A stretch of DNA of 64,000 bases from Denitromonas ohlonensis. GTDB lineage: Bacteria > Pseudomonadota > Gammaproteobacteria > Burkholderiales > Rhodocyclaceae. The stretch spans positions 186,001 through 250,000 of the forward strand of contig NZ_VMNI01000010.1 in assembly GCF_007625205.1 (NCBI RefSeq). The letters are read 5' to 3'. Position 1 is the first letter of the stretch, and each line of letters begins with the position of its first letter. Shown in pieces: positions 16,480 to 25,019 of the stretch. The notes under the pieces were generated by a model. It made no database searches and had not been told where the DNA came from. It saw only the letters and a list, made by a program, of their open reading frames with translations. Both the position numbers and the translations under genes were made by a program.

Positions 16480-18635
16480 GCCCCGGTCTCTTCATCGACG
16501 GCCGCCATCCGTTTGAAGTCGTCCAGCAGGTCGGCGGGCAACGCGCGGTCCTGCAGGCCCGGCATGCCCGGGTTGTCCCACCAGTCGCCGGCCTCGACGT
16601 AGTGCTGGCGCATGTAGCCGGCCAGCTCCTGCAAGTCTTTGGGCATAGACTCGTCGGGATCGGGCGCCGGCAGCGGCATGCGGACTTTCCAGAGGTTGCC
16701 GCCCTCGATCAGCGCGAAGCATTGCCCCTTCGGCAGTGCAACCACATGTGCCGGCTCGATCAGCGGCACGCTGTTGTTGCTGATGCGGTCCTGGGTGTTG
16801 GACGTGAAGGCGGTATTGCCGCGCGGGTCGGAACTGTCGGTGGCGCCGCTCATGATCGCGGTAGCATGGACATCGACCTTGGGCAGTTGCCGCGTCAGCA
16901 GTTCCGCGGTGGCGGTCTCCCTTACCCTCAACATGAACAGGTTGTTGAAGTTGCCGACCACCTGGCCTGCCTTCGCGCGGTTGCCAATGCGCGCCTCGAT
17001 GTCCGAGAGCGTTTGCGTGTAGGCCGTCACCTGCACGCCGGCACCGCCGCCCTTGTTGACCATCGGGATGAACTCGTCGCCCATGAGTTCGTTGAACTCG
17101 TCCGCGTGGACGTTGATGGGCACCTTCACGCCGGTCGCCGATCCGGGCAGGCCGTCGTCGATGCCGAACTTGTAGATGTGCCCCGCGACCGAAACGAGAT
17201 CGGAGAACATGGAGTTGCCCACCGCCGCGGCCACCTCGGCATCGGACAACGCATCGAGCCCCACGTAGACCACCGCGCGTTTGCGGATGATCTGCATCCA
17301 GTCGAAGATCGGCCGCGGGTCACCCAGGTCCGAATAGTTCGGTGCGAGCAGTTGCGCGATCTTGCCGGTGGTGAGCTTCTCCAGCAGCGGCAGCAGCGAG
17401 GCGACGATCTTGTCGAAATACGTCCGGTCGTAACGCACGGCGCTGCGCAGGCCGTCGAGCACCGGGTCGTAGACGCGCACCTGCGACAGGTACTGCTCGA
17501 GGGCGATCACGCGCTTCTCGCGCCCGATCATGTTGCGCGGGATGTTCCTGTCGTTGAGCCTGGCTTCGAGCTGGACGATGACCTCCCAGGCCTTCGGCTC
17601 GTTCTTGGCGAAGTAGTGCTGGGCGTACTCGATGAACAGCGCATCGATGTTGATGACGTGGCGCTGGATCAGCAGGTAGTCCGGCCGCTGCCCCAACTCG
17701 ACCAGGGCGCGGGCGATGATATTTACGAAGCGCCAGGCGAACTCGCGGAATGCGGCGCTGTTGCCTTCGCCGGAGAGTTGGCCGGCGATGCGCGTGGCGA
17801 CTTCCGAGATGCGCCCGAAGCGGCCCACCGCGTTGTAGCGTGCCGAGATGTCCGGCCAGCCCAGGTGGAAGACGTAGAACTCGCCCTCGCGTCCGGCGCG
17901 CGTGGCCTCCACGTACATGCGCTTGAGCAGGTCGGCGTCGCCCTTGGGGTCGAAGACGATCACGACCTCGTGCTGGCCGCCCACCTTGCGCCGGATGTCC
18001 TGGGTGATGAAGAGTTCGGCCAGGCGCGTCTTGCCCACGCGCGTGGTGCCCAGCACCAGCGAGTGGCCGACCCGCTCGCCCAGCGGCAAGGTGACGTCGA
18101 CCTCGTGGGGTTCGATGCCATGCAGACGTGGAAGCCCGCCGAGTGGTGGCAACGGACGCACCGGGTTGAGCGCGCTGTCCCAGGCCAGCACGCGCGCCAG
18201 CGTCGAGACGGGAAACGGCACGAACTCAAGCCGCTCCTCCAGCCGCCGGGCGGCCCGGTAGATCGCGGTCGGTTCCACGTAGCGGCGGAACTCCGGCCGG
18301 TAGGTCTGCATCAGTCGGTGCGTGTGGCGCTGGTCCCAGCGAAAGCCCCGACCGACGAACAGCCGCTGCTGGCTCACCGGCACGTCGCGGCTGGTCATCA
18401 CGTAGCGCGGCAGGCGGCGGATGTTGCGGCGGTAGCGCAGGATCGCCCAGGCGTCATGCAGCCGGATCGCGCCGAACGCCAGGAAGGCCAGCGCGCTGCC
18501 GAACCCGAGCAGCGGGTTCAGCGCGAGCGACCACGGTGCCACCACGCACACCACCGCGGCGCCGGCGCATACCGCCACGGTATAGAGCTCCACCGCTGGC
18601 CGCAGCAGAACTTCCACAGCATGCGGCTGCGCCAT
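16476..18635 (-). CDS. traD: Conjugative coupling protein TraD (SXT/TOL subfamily)
   Basis: A 719-residue type IV coupling ATPase that would bring the relaxosome to the transfer channel. Two N-terminal membrane segments (about 15-60) precede the motor domain, with Walker A GTTRVGKTR at 196-204 and Walker B VVIVFDPKGD at about 223-232. A QXXSD-like region (VTAYTQTLSDIEARIGNR) is near residue 530. Length and motifs match the SXT/TOL TraD subfamily of PFGI-1-class elements. It overlaps the downstream membrane-protein gene and lies one base from the upstream one. A long plus-strand ORF opposite it is a shadow. Confidence 0.9.
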   Translation of the reverse strand: MAQPHAVEVLLRPAVELYTVAVCAGAAVVCVVAPWSLALNPLLGFGSALAFLAFGAIRLHDAWAILRYRRNIRRLPRYVMTSRDVPVSQQRLFVGRGFRWDQRHTHRLMQTYRPEFRRYVEPTAIYRAARRLEERLEFVPFPVSTLARVLAWDSALNPVRPLPPLGGLPRLHGIEPHEVDVTLPLGERVGHSLVLGTTRVGKTRLAELFITQDIRRKVGGQHEVVIVFDPKGDADLLKRMYVEATRAGREGEFYVFHLGWPDISARYNAVGRFGRISEVATRIAGQLSGEGNSAAFREFAWRFVNIIARALVELGQRPDYLLIQRHVINIDALFIEYAQHYFAKNEPKAWEVIVQLEARLNDRNIPRNMIGREKRVIALEQYLSQVRVYDPVLDGLRSAVRYDRTYFDKIVASLLPLLEKLTTGKIAQLLAPNYSDLGDPRPIFDWMQIIRKRAVVYVGLDALSDAEVAAAVGNSMFSDLVSVAGHIYKFGIDDGLPGSATGVKVPINVHADEFNELMGDEFIPMVNKGGGAGVQVTAYTQTLSDIEARIGNRAKAGQVVGNFNNLFMLRVRETATAELLTRQLPKVDVHATAIMSGATDSSDPRGNTAFTSNTQDRISNNSVPLIEPAHVVALPKGQCFALIEGGNLWKVRMPLPAPDPDESMPKDLQELAGYMRQHYVEAGDWWDNPGMPGLQDRALPADLLDDFKRMAAVDEETGA

Positions 18636-18636
18636 C

Positions 18637-19200
18637 TCACTGCTCGATGCCGGTGGACGTGATGAGCACCGGGTAGTGGCGCAGGCCCAGGCGCTGGGCC
18701 AGATCGTCGCCCGATGCGGGCGCCAGGGTCAGGCCGGGCGCCAGGCTGCGCAATGCCGCCAGCGCAGCCATCGACTCCACGTTGACCACCAGCCCCACGG
18801 CTTGCAGCTCGCGCAGTGCGGCCTGTCGCTGCCGCAGCCAGGTGCGCGAACGCTCGTCGTCGCCGACCAGGAACAGCGGCGTCAGGCCCGGCGCCCGGAT
18901 GACGCGGCGCGGCACGTCGCCCGGTGACAGGTGCAGCGAGCGCACCGGCAGCATGGTGGCCTCGGCGTCGGCCGGACTGCCCACGCGGGGTGGTGGCATC
19001 GGGGCTGGCGGCGTGGCGCGATCCGGCTGCGGATTCAGCGGCTGGTAGTACGGCAGTGCGGAAGCGCCGCCGCGGTCTTCGACGACGATCAGCGGCGCGG
19101 CGGCGGTCTGGGCGGACGCCGTCGCGGCGGACAGCAGCCCGATGGCGGCAATGAGGACGGCGGCAATTAGGACGGCGGCAATTAGGACGGTGCGCTTCAT
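18637..19200 (-). CDS. ICE exported protein, PFL_4695/TIGR03765 family
   Basis: A 187-residue exported protein of the mating-pair cluster. The signal peptide MKRTVLIAAVLIAAVL carries three tandem VLIAA units, encoded by three 15-base repeats at 19145-19189; the third is followed by IGLLSAATASA as cleavage region. The mature part contains a thioredoxin-like or Rhodanese-like pattern of unknown role (DDLAQRLGLRHYPVLITSTGIE). It overlaps the transglycosylase stop by four bases. The start was selected because it begins the signal peptide. Confidence 0.82.
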   Translation of the reverse strand: MKRTVLIAAVLIAAVLIAAIGLLSAATASAQTAAAPLIVVEDRGGASALPYYQPLNPQPDRATPPAPMPPPRVGSPADAEATMLPVRSLHLSPGDVPRRVIRAPGLTPLFLVGDDERSRTWLRQRQAALRELQAVGLVVNVESMAALAALRSLAPGLTLAPASGDDLAQRLGLRHYPVLITSTGIEQ

Positions 19201-19817
19201 GGTGTGGTGGCCAGGTGGGTCGGAACGTAAATGCCGGGGCCGAGCACGCGAGTCAGGTGTCGATGCACGCTGCGCCGATAGCGCGCCGCGGGTTCCCCGC
19301 CCGCGGGGCGGTGGTAGCGGCCGATGGCAAGCAGCCAATCCTCGCCGGGGACGTGTTGCTCGCGCAGGATCTCGGCGGCGATGGCGAGGTTGCGGTAGGG
19401 GTCCAGCAGCTCGCAGGGCTGCGCATAGCGATGCGCGTGGTAGCCGAGATTGACCTGGCCGAGCCCGGCGTCGATGCGCTTGGCCGGCGTGCGGCCGAGT
19501 GCCCGGCGCAGCCCCGTGCAGGCTTCGGCGCGGGTGGCGTAGCGCTGGGGCGTGCCGGCGACGTTGAGCGTCCACGGCCAGGGCACCATGCGTCCGCGCA
19601 GCCGGGTGCCGCTCTCCTGCAAAGCCACCGCGTACAGCACCGACGACGGTATGCCGACCCGCTGCGCCTCCAGTTGGTAGGCCGGCGGTGGCACTTCCCG
19701 GGCCTGGGTGGCCAGCGCCCAGGGGGCCGTCATGAACAGCAGCGCCGCGGCAGCGCAGCGGTGGGTCAGGCGGCCCGGCCGCCTCGCCCGATGCGGGGTG
19801 CTTACTGTCGCTGCCAT
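19197..19817 (-). CDS. Lytic transglycosylase of the conjugation cluster
   Basis: A 206-residue exported SLT-type transglycosylase that would open peptidoglycan for the transfer channel (VirB1-like role). The signal sequence is in residues 1-40. The catalytic glutamate is in VALQESGTRLRG (about residue 67), with GLGQVNLGYHAH and AAEILREQ as later SLT motifs. It sits between the TIGR03759 and TIGR03765 family genes, its usual place in PFGI-1-class elements, overlapping both. Confidence 0.85.
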   Translation of the reverse strand: MAATVSTPHRARRPGRLTHRCAAAALLFMTAPWALATQAREVPPPAYQLEAQRVGIPSSVLYAVALQESGTRLRGRMVPWPWTLNVAGTPQRYATRAEACTGLRRALGRTPAKRIDAGLGQVNLGYHAHRYAQPCELLDPYRNLAIAAEILREQHVPGEDWLLAIGRYHRPAGGEPAARYRRSVHRHLTRVLGPGIYVPTHLATTP

Positions 19818-20533
19818 TGGCCGTTTACCTCGCGCACCACCGCCGGCAGGTCGCCGGGCAGGCCGAGCGCCAGCCAGCGCCCGGCGTCGTGGTTGAGCGT
19901 GATCGCGCGGGCGCGCACCTTGGCCGGGTCGATGCCGGCCTGCGTGGCCCACCGCCGGATGCGGGCATCGTCCTGGCGGCTGCCGACCATGTAGAGATCG
20001 AAGACCGTGCCCGCAGCCTGGAGCCGCTCGACGACGCGATCGCAGGCGGGGCAGACATCCTTGACGAATACGGCGATGCGTTCGCCGTGTGGCGTAATGG
20101 TTGGAACGGTCGCCGTGCCGACACCCGGCAACACAACGCGCTGCCGATCGGGATACAACCGCTGCCAGGCTGCATCGTAGGCGCGCTGGTAGGCCAGCAG
20201 CTTCTCGACCCGACGGGCTTCCACCTGGACCTGCAACTCGGCGTAGCGGCGCCGCTCCTCGTCCGAGCGGGCTTCGATACCGAGTGCCGTGAGCGGGTCG
20301 ATGTTGGGGGAATGCACGCCCAGCGGACCCTGCATCAGTTCCTTGTAGTGCGCCCATTCTTCGCTACCCAGCCCCCAGTCGCGGGCCAACTCCTCGTCGC
20401 TGCGGATGATGGCCGCCGGCCGCTCGTGGGTGGGGGCGGTGGCTGACAGGGTGGCGTGCTGGGCGACGGTGACGGGCGCCGCGCCTGCGAGCAGCGCGGC
20501 AATCAAGCACGCGGTGACCCTGAAGGAGCTCAC
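19802..20533 (-). CDS. ICE protein, PFL_4693/TIGR03759 family
   Basis: A 243-residue exported protein with a signal peptide (1-25). The C-terminal half has a thioredoxin-like CPAC motif (VKDVCPACDRVVERL, about residues 155-165), suggesting a disulfide or thiol function during pilus or channel assembly; this role is inferred. The family is found only in integrating conjugative elements. It overlaps the transglycosylase gene by 16 bases and follows the coiled-coil gene by 10. Confidence 0.85.
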   Translation of the reverse strand: MSSFRVTACLIAALLAGAAPVTVAQHATLSATAPTHERPAAIIRSDEELARDWGLGSEEWAHYKELMQGPLGVHSPNIDPLTALGIEARSDEERRRYAELQVQVEARRVEKLLAYQRAYDAAWQRLYPDRQRVVLPGVGTATVPTITPHGERIAVFVKDVCPACDRVVERLQAAGTVFDLYMVGSRQDDARIRRWATQAGIDPAKVRARAITLNHDAGRWLALGLPGDLPAVVREVNGQWQRQ

Positions 20534-20543
20534 GCGGCTTCTC

Positions 20544-21197
20544 CTACCGTTCGGGAACGATCAGGCGGCGTGTTTCGTCGCCATGTCGGAAGACGGCGGT
20601 GCCGCCCTCGATCGCCTCGAGCCGCCAGCCGGCCTCGGCCTCACCGGGCCGCAGCAGGCGGACCTGTTCGAGTGCGGCCGTATTGGTGGGGAGGATCGCC
20701 ACGAAGCGTTCGCCGGCGCGCAGATCGACGCCGATCACCCGGAATGCAGGTTCGACAGGCCGGGGCTTTACCGGCGTGGGTGCGCGGGGACGGACAGATG
20801 CCGAGGGCGTCGGCCGGGCGGTGGCGAGGCGCGCTTCGATCCGCTCGAGGCGGGCCAACAAGGACTGCAGCGCGTCAGTGGTCGGGTGCTCGCCGAGTGC
20901 AGCCTCGACCGCGGCAATGCGCTGGTCGAGTGCGCGGCGCTCGGACTCGTAGCGCGTCTGAGGCAGTGCAGTCGGCCGTTGCCGGTGCTGATCGAGCTGC
21001 TGCGCGAGATCGTCCAGCCGCCCTTCGAGGACCGCGATCCGCATGGCTGGCGTGCGGTCTTTGGACTCGTCGGCCAGGTTCGAGAGGGCGACGTGGTCGA
21101 TCACGACCGTGGCGCTGACGAGCAGCACCCAGGTGGCTGCGGCCACGTGCAGCAACTGAAGACGTCGATGTTGTGGTGTGCCCGGAATCGCGGTCAT
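20544..21197 (-). CDS. ICE membrane-anchored coiled-coil protein
   Basis: A 217-residue protein with one N-terminal TM segment (LLHVAAATWVLLVSATVVI, about 15-35) and a coiled coil (about 50-125). A proline-rich linker and a compact C-terminal domain end in RLIVPER. It lies between the PilL-like and TIGR03759 family genes, as in PFGI-1-class elements. I do not assign a biochemical function; scaffold of the transfer apparatus is the likely role. Confidence 0.7.
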   Translation of the reverse strand: MTAIPGTPQHRRLQLLHVAAATWVLLVSATVVIDHVALSNLADESKDRTPAMRIAVLEGRLDDLAQQLDQHRQRPTALPQTRYESERRALDQRIAAVEAALGEHPTTDALQSLLARLERIEARLATARPTPSASVRPRAPTPVKPRPVEPAFRVIGVDLRAGERFVAILPTNTAALEQVRLLRPGEAEAGWRLEAIEGGTAVFRHGDETRRLIVPER

Positions 21198-21766
21198 GGC
21201 TGCGCCTCCTCGACGAGCGGGAAGGCCTCGGCTGACGTTTCGGCATCTTGGACGGGCGCCGGTAGCGGGGTAACTGGATCGACAGGTGTGATGAGCTGGC
21301 TGAAACAGACCCGGCGCGCACCGTCATCTGCGTGCAAATCCCAGGCTGGACCCGCGAGTGTCAACAGCGCGTCGCGCAACACGATCGGCCCGAGTTGGTA
21401 GTGGGCTGCCGGCAGCGGGAGGGCGTTCAGTGCATCGGTCTGAGGACCGCTGCAAAGCTGGTAGCCCGAGCGCTGCAACACATGGCGCAGCGCGTCGCCC
21501 ACCGTCGCGTGCAGGGTCTCCGGCACGGCCACATCGACCACTTGCAGCATCAGGTTCCGCTGGGCCTCGGTGGGCGCGAGTTCGACCAAGGTGTAGCGGC
21601 CGTAGCGGACCACCTGGACGTCAGCCGGGGGTGGGGGCACGGATTGAGCGGTGTGCGATGAGGTGGAGGGGGGCGGGGACAGTGTGGTCGCGCAGCCTGC
21701 GGTCAGCGCGGCGGCCAGCAACAGGCTATTGCGCGCCGTGCAATGGGACGGTAGGGCGGATTGCAT
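21194..21766 (-). CDS. PilL N-terminal-like lipoprotein (TIGR03748-type)
   Basis: A 190-residue protein. A lipobox (LTAGC, about residue 25) indicates outer-membrane or periplasmic lipidation. The middle region (TLVELAPTEAQRNLMLQVVDV, GDALRHVLQRSGYQLC) resembles the N-terminal domain of conjugative PilL proteins. It is the first gene of the minus-strand mating-pair operon that continues to 15730; the promoter should lie in 21767-22214. It overlaps the coiled-coil gene by four bases. Confidence 0.75.
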   Translation of the reverse strand: MQSALPSHCTARNSLLLAAALTAGCATTLSPPPSTSSHTAQSVPPPPADVQVVRYGRYTLVELAPTEAQRNLMLQVVDVAVPETLHATVGDALRHVLQRSGYQLCSGPQTDALNALPLPAAHYQLGPIVLRDALLTLAGPAWDLHADDGARRVCFSQLITPVDPVTPLPAPVQDAETSAEAFPLVEEAQP

Positions 21767-22214
21767 GGATCGGCTCTCGGCGATGTCGAGCCGACACCAT
21801 CGCCATTCGGAGAGGCCGTATCAGCAAACAAAGGGAATCGCCGCTTTGCCGATTTCACGACGAGCAGGGAGACCGTTGGTCGAAAAAGCGTCACAGCCTT
21901 CGGGGGCCGGAACGTCGGGCGGTGGCGGACTTATCGAGCGCGTTATCCACAGTTTCTGTGGATAAACGAGGGCATGGGCTGCCGGCTGATTCGGTTGCGT
22001 TCGACGCCTGCCTGGGCGATGGACGAGTTCGAAACGGGGGAGGGCCGTCTGACGACGATACCCCGGCTCAGGCGGGCCTTCTGCGGGCGGTTGTCACCGT
22101 GGGGCGATATCCACCCGTTCCCGCAACGCCTTGCTGGAGCTGGCGAGGCGCGTGTCGACGATAGGGGAGAAGAAAATGCCGACGACCCGATGGGCCGCCG
22201 GCAGCGTCAGTAAA
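21767..22214. other. 448-bp gene-free interval upstream of the mating-pair operon
   Basis: No credible ORF is present. It must hold the promoter of the PilL-to-TraD operon and contains the paired DnaA-box palindrome at 21943-21965. It is the longest non-coding gap in the conjugation part of the ICE seen here. Confidence 0.6.
21943..21965. promoter_or_regulatory. Inverted pair of consensus DnaA boxes
   Basis: TTATCCACAG (21943-21952) and CTGTGGATAA (21956-21965) are separated by TTT. Each arm contains TTATCCACA, the high-affinity DnaA box. A head-to-head pair spaced by five bases is unusual by chance and could belong to a replication origin of the excised ICE or to a DnaA-controlled promoter. 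Confidence 0.6.
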
Positions 22215-24512
22215 TCAAGCCGCGACCAGTTGTCTGGCCAGCGCGACCTCGACGGAGTCACCGTCCTGGTTGAGCACATCCAACCCGGACTCCGGCACGT
22301 CACCCGACGTGCTCTGCGACACCATGATCTTCCTGGCCATCAACCCCAGGCAGGTCATCTGCGAGGAGTTCGCGTAGCCGAGGTAGATCACGCGCACCGG
22401 TTGCTTCTGGCCGATGCGCCACGAGCGCCGCGCGGCCTGCTGCAACGAATACACGTTGTAACCCGACTGCATGAACACGATGGTCGGGAATTCCAGCAGG
22501 TCCAGGCCGGTTTTGACCAGCTCCGGGTTGGTGATGAGTACGTCGATGCCACGGTCCAACTGCTCGGCGATCCAGTCCTCGCGGCGCGCGGCATCCACGC
22601 TTGCGCGCAGCACCGCCACCTTGAAGCCTTCCTGCTCCAGCAGCACCTTCAAACGCGACGTGGTATCGCGCGTGCCGGTGTAGACCGAATAGACCAGGGT
22701 CTTGCGACCTTCCGCCTTCTCCTGCTTGCAGATCTCGATCAACTCGCGCTCCTTGGGCATCACCTCCAGCTCGTTGAACTGCGCCGGGACGAACGCCAGG
22801 GTTTGGCGCGTGCGCGGATGTACCACCGTTTCCGAGCGGAAGCAGCAGTCCGGCCAGGCCAGCAGCACGTTGAGGACGACCCCGAGCAGCGTCGTGTCGC
22901 GCCTCGCCAGGGCCTGCTTCAGCGCCTGGGTCAGCAGACCCGCCAGATCGCGGTAGGCCGCGGCCTGCGCCTCGTCCATCGCGACTTCGCGGAACGCCTC
23001 GTCGTAGGGCGGCAGCACGTTGCCACCGATGTCCTTCAACTTGAGGAAGACCGTGAACGGCAGCACGCAACGCAGCACGCCCTTGGGACCAAAGCCCGGC
23101 GCCTTGACCGTGCGCACCGATACCTTGGTGCCCTTGGCCGTCTTGTGTGCCGTGCCGGTGCTCTCGGAATAGATGTCCTTGAGCACGCCGTGGTCGCGCA
23201 TGAACGCCATTGCGGCCGACGTCATGCTGCCGCTCTTGGTCGGCCGGTAGCCGTCTTCGATCATCCGGCCAGGCAGGGCGCGGAACAGCAGGTGGAACAG
23301 GTCGTCGCCGTAGCCACCCATCAGCGTGCCGGTGAGCAGCAGCGTCTTGCGCGATTTGGCCGCCAACACTCCCATGGCTTGGCCCTGGGCGGAGCCGCCA
23401 TTCTTGTACTCGTGCGCCTCGTCGGCGATGAGCAGGTCGAACGTGCCCTGGGGCAGGTAGCGCTTGATGAATTCGGACGGCTGGTAGCCGCCCTCGCCGA
23501 AGCCGAACTCCATGTTGGCCATCGCGCGCTCCATGCGGTGCGCCTGGCGGTCCGAGAAGACCAGCTCGCCGCGGTGGTCCATCAGGTTGATGAACTCGTG
23601 GATGTTGTCCCCGAGCATCGACGCGACGAACGCGTCGCCGAATTTTTGCATCAACTTCTGCGCGGTGACTTCGCCGATGGTCGGGATACGCTTCAGGGCT
23701 TTGAGCACGGCCGAGGACTGGTCACTGGCGGACAGGCCTCGGGGACGGATCAGCGTCCACAGCGGTGCGGCGCAATGGCTGCACTTCCTGCGGGACTCTT
23801 CGGCTTCCAGCGCCACCGGGTTCGCCGGCTCGCCGTCGAGGTCGGTGATGACATGGCCGCAGTCCGGGCACGCCGCCACGTCGCCGTGGCGGGTGCCGAG
23901 GTGGACGTGGTGGCGGGTGAAGACGGGCTTCCAGTGAAAACCCATCCGCATCCGCACGCGGCCCAGGACGAAGAACTCCTGGCTGTGTGCTGGCACGCGC
24001 AACTGCTCGCGCAGCTTCAGCAGCTTGACCAGCGTGTCCGGGCCGTTGAGCACCCAGACCTTGGCGCCGGCCACCGTCTCCTGGATTTCCCGCCGCCACT
24101 TGTAGACCAGGTGGGGTGGCGAGAGCACCAGGGTGCGGCGGTAGCCTTCGGCGTTGAGCACGGCGGCCGTGGCGATGCCCACCGTCGTCTTGCCGCAGCC
24201 CATCTCGCCATTGACGATCGCAGCACGTTCGCCGCGATCGGCCAGCAACTCGGTGACGGCATGGACCACATCGGCTTGCGCCTGGAACAACTTCCGCTTG
24301 AGGCCCGCGAGGACGATCTGGCGCTGCGCCCGCGGCAGGCCAATGTAGACCGGCGGGTTGGCACGGTTGAGCGAATCGAGCAGCTCGTCGCCGAACTCGG
24401 TGACGAAGTCCTGCAGGCTCAGCGTGAGAGGGGAAGCGGCCGCTTCGAGCAGGTCGCCCTGGACGGGCGTGCCTTCGGCGGCGGTGGGAACAGTTGCAAG
24501 ATCGAGGGACAT
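22215..24512 (-). CDS. Superfamily 2 (SNF2-like) helicase of the ICE
   Basis: A 765-residue ATPase. Walker A NGEMGCGKTT is near residue 110 and the DEAH box LLIADEAHEYKNGG near 375; motif III LLLTGTLMGGYGDD follows, with C-terminal helicase motifs (LQQAARRSWRIGQKQPVRVIYL) near 710. Two CxxC pairs (CPDCGH and CSHCAAP) form a probable zinc site between 210 and 260. The start MSLDLATVP was preferred to an upstream Met. The family is conserved in PFGI-1-class ICEs; a function in transfer or stabilisation is plausible but unproven. Confidence 0.8.
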   Translation of the reverse strand: MSLDLATVPTAAEGTPVQGDLLEAAASPLTLSLQDFVTEFGDELLDSLNRANPPVYIGLPRAQRQIVLAGLKRKLFQAQADVVHAVTELLADRGERAAIVNGEMGCGKTTVGIATAAVLNAEGYRRTLVLSPPHLVYKWRREIQETVAGAKVWVLNGPDTLVKLLKLREQLRVPAHSQEFFVLGRVRMRMGFHWKPVFTRHHVHLGTRHGDVAACPDCGHVITDLDGEPANPVALEAEESRRKCSHCAAPLWTLIRPRGLSASDQSSAVLKALKRIPTIGEVTAQKLMQKFGDAFVASMLGDNIHEFINLMDHRGELVFSDRQAHRMERAMANMEFGFGEGGYQPSEFIKRYLPQGTFDLLIADEAHEYKNGGSAQGQAMGVLAAKSRKTLLLTGTLMGGYGDDLFHLLFRALPGRMIEDGYRPTKSGSMTSAAMAFMRDHGVLKDIYSESTGTAHKTAKGTKVSVRTVKAPGFGPKGVLRCVLPFTVFLKLKDIGGNVLPPYDEAFREVAMDEAQAAAYRDLAGLLTQALKQALARRDTTLLGVVLNVLLAWPDCCFRSETVVHPRTRQTLAFVPAQFNELEVMPKERELIEICKQEKAEGRKTLVYSVYTGTRDTTSRLKVLLEQEGFKVAVLRASVDAARREDWIAEQLDRGIDVLITNPELVKTGLDLLEFPTIVFMQSGYNVYSLQQAARRSWRIGQKQPVRVIYLGYANSSQMTCLGLMARKIMVSQSTSGDVPESGLDVLNQDGDSVEVALARQLVAA

Positions 24513-24531
24513 GGTGATGCTCCAAAGCGAT

Positions 24532-24569
24532 GGGGCATGCACCTCCCCCGTGGGGCGATGGCATGCCCC
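24532..24569 (-). promoter_or_regulatory. Leader hairpin upstream of the ICE helicase gene
   Basis: GGGGCATGC pairs with GCATGCCCC (nine base pairs) 20-57 bases upstream of the start codon. It is one of about ten hairpins placed this way in this ICE. Confidence 0.55.
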
Positions 24570-24611
24570 GGGGTGGGAAGAAGAGAACGGCGCCAGGCCG
24601 TCGGATGCGGA

Positions 24612-24917
24612 TCAGTATTCGCTGGGCAGCAGCAGCGTGGTGACGCTGCGATCCCATTCGGTGATGATCCAGAGCTTCAGGTCGGGCGTGACCTGGTAGG
24701 ACGAGAACAGACGATCCTCACCGGACTTGAGCGCGGCGTCGTTCAGTTGCCGATCGTCGTCGCTCAGGTCGCCCCAGTCGCCATGAAGATGGCGGCGTAG
24801 GTACGGTGACGGATTGAGCAGGCCCTGGCGGACCAGCGCATCGACGCCGGCGGTCATGACCACCTGCCCTGACGGAAAGCGTGGCTGTGAAGCGAGGTTG
24901 AGGACTGCGTGTGCCAT
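24612..24917 (-). CDS. Hypothetical ICE protein, 101 residues
   Basis: A small cytoplasmic protein (MAHAVLNLASQPRF...) ending VTTLLLPSEY, with no membrane segment or recognised motif. It is preceded by a good ribosome site (GGAG, eight bases before ATG) and by a leader hairpin. Its position between methyltransferase and helicase suggests a conserved ICE accessory gene of the DUF-rich block. No function is assigned. Confidence 0.7.
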   Translation of the reverse strand: MAHAVLNLASQPRFPSGQVVMTAGVDALVRQGLLNPSPYLRRHLHGDWGDLSDDDRQLNDAALKSGEDRLFSSYQVTPDLKLWIITEWDRSVTTLLLPSEY

Positions 24918-24954
24918 GGTGGTTTCTCCTTCGGAAGAAAATGAGGCCACGGCA

Positions 24955-24983
24955 CCCCATCGGGGTAACGAGACCCCGGTGGG
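24955..24983 (-). promoter_or_regulatory. Leader hairpin upstream of the 101-residue gene
   Basis: CCCATCGGGGT pairs with ACCCCGGTGGG (one G.T-type position in 11) about 40-65 bases before the start codon. Confidence 0.55.
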
Positions 24984-25019
24984 TGGATGAAAGCGACGGC
25001 GAACCGTCGGGAACAACAA

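Noticed and set aside
16455-18662. A 735-residue plus-strand ORF opposite traD
   Set aside because: It is a codon-bias shadow: the minus strand encodes a clear TraD with all ATPase motifs, and the plus frame shows only Arg/Gly/Ala-rich text.
22131-24800. An 889-residue plus-strand ORF opposite the helicase gene
   Set aside because: It is a shadow; the minus frame has Walker, DEAH and zinc motifs.
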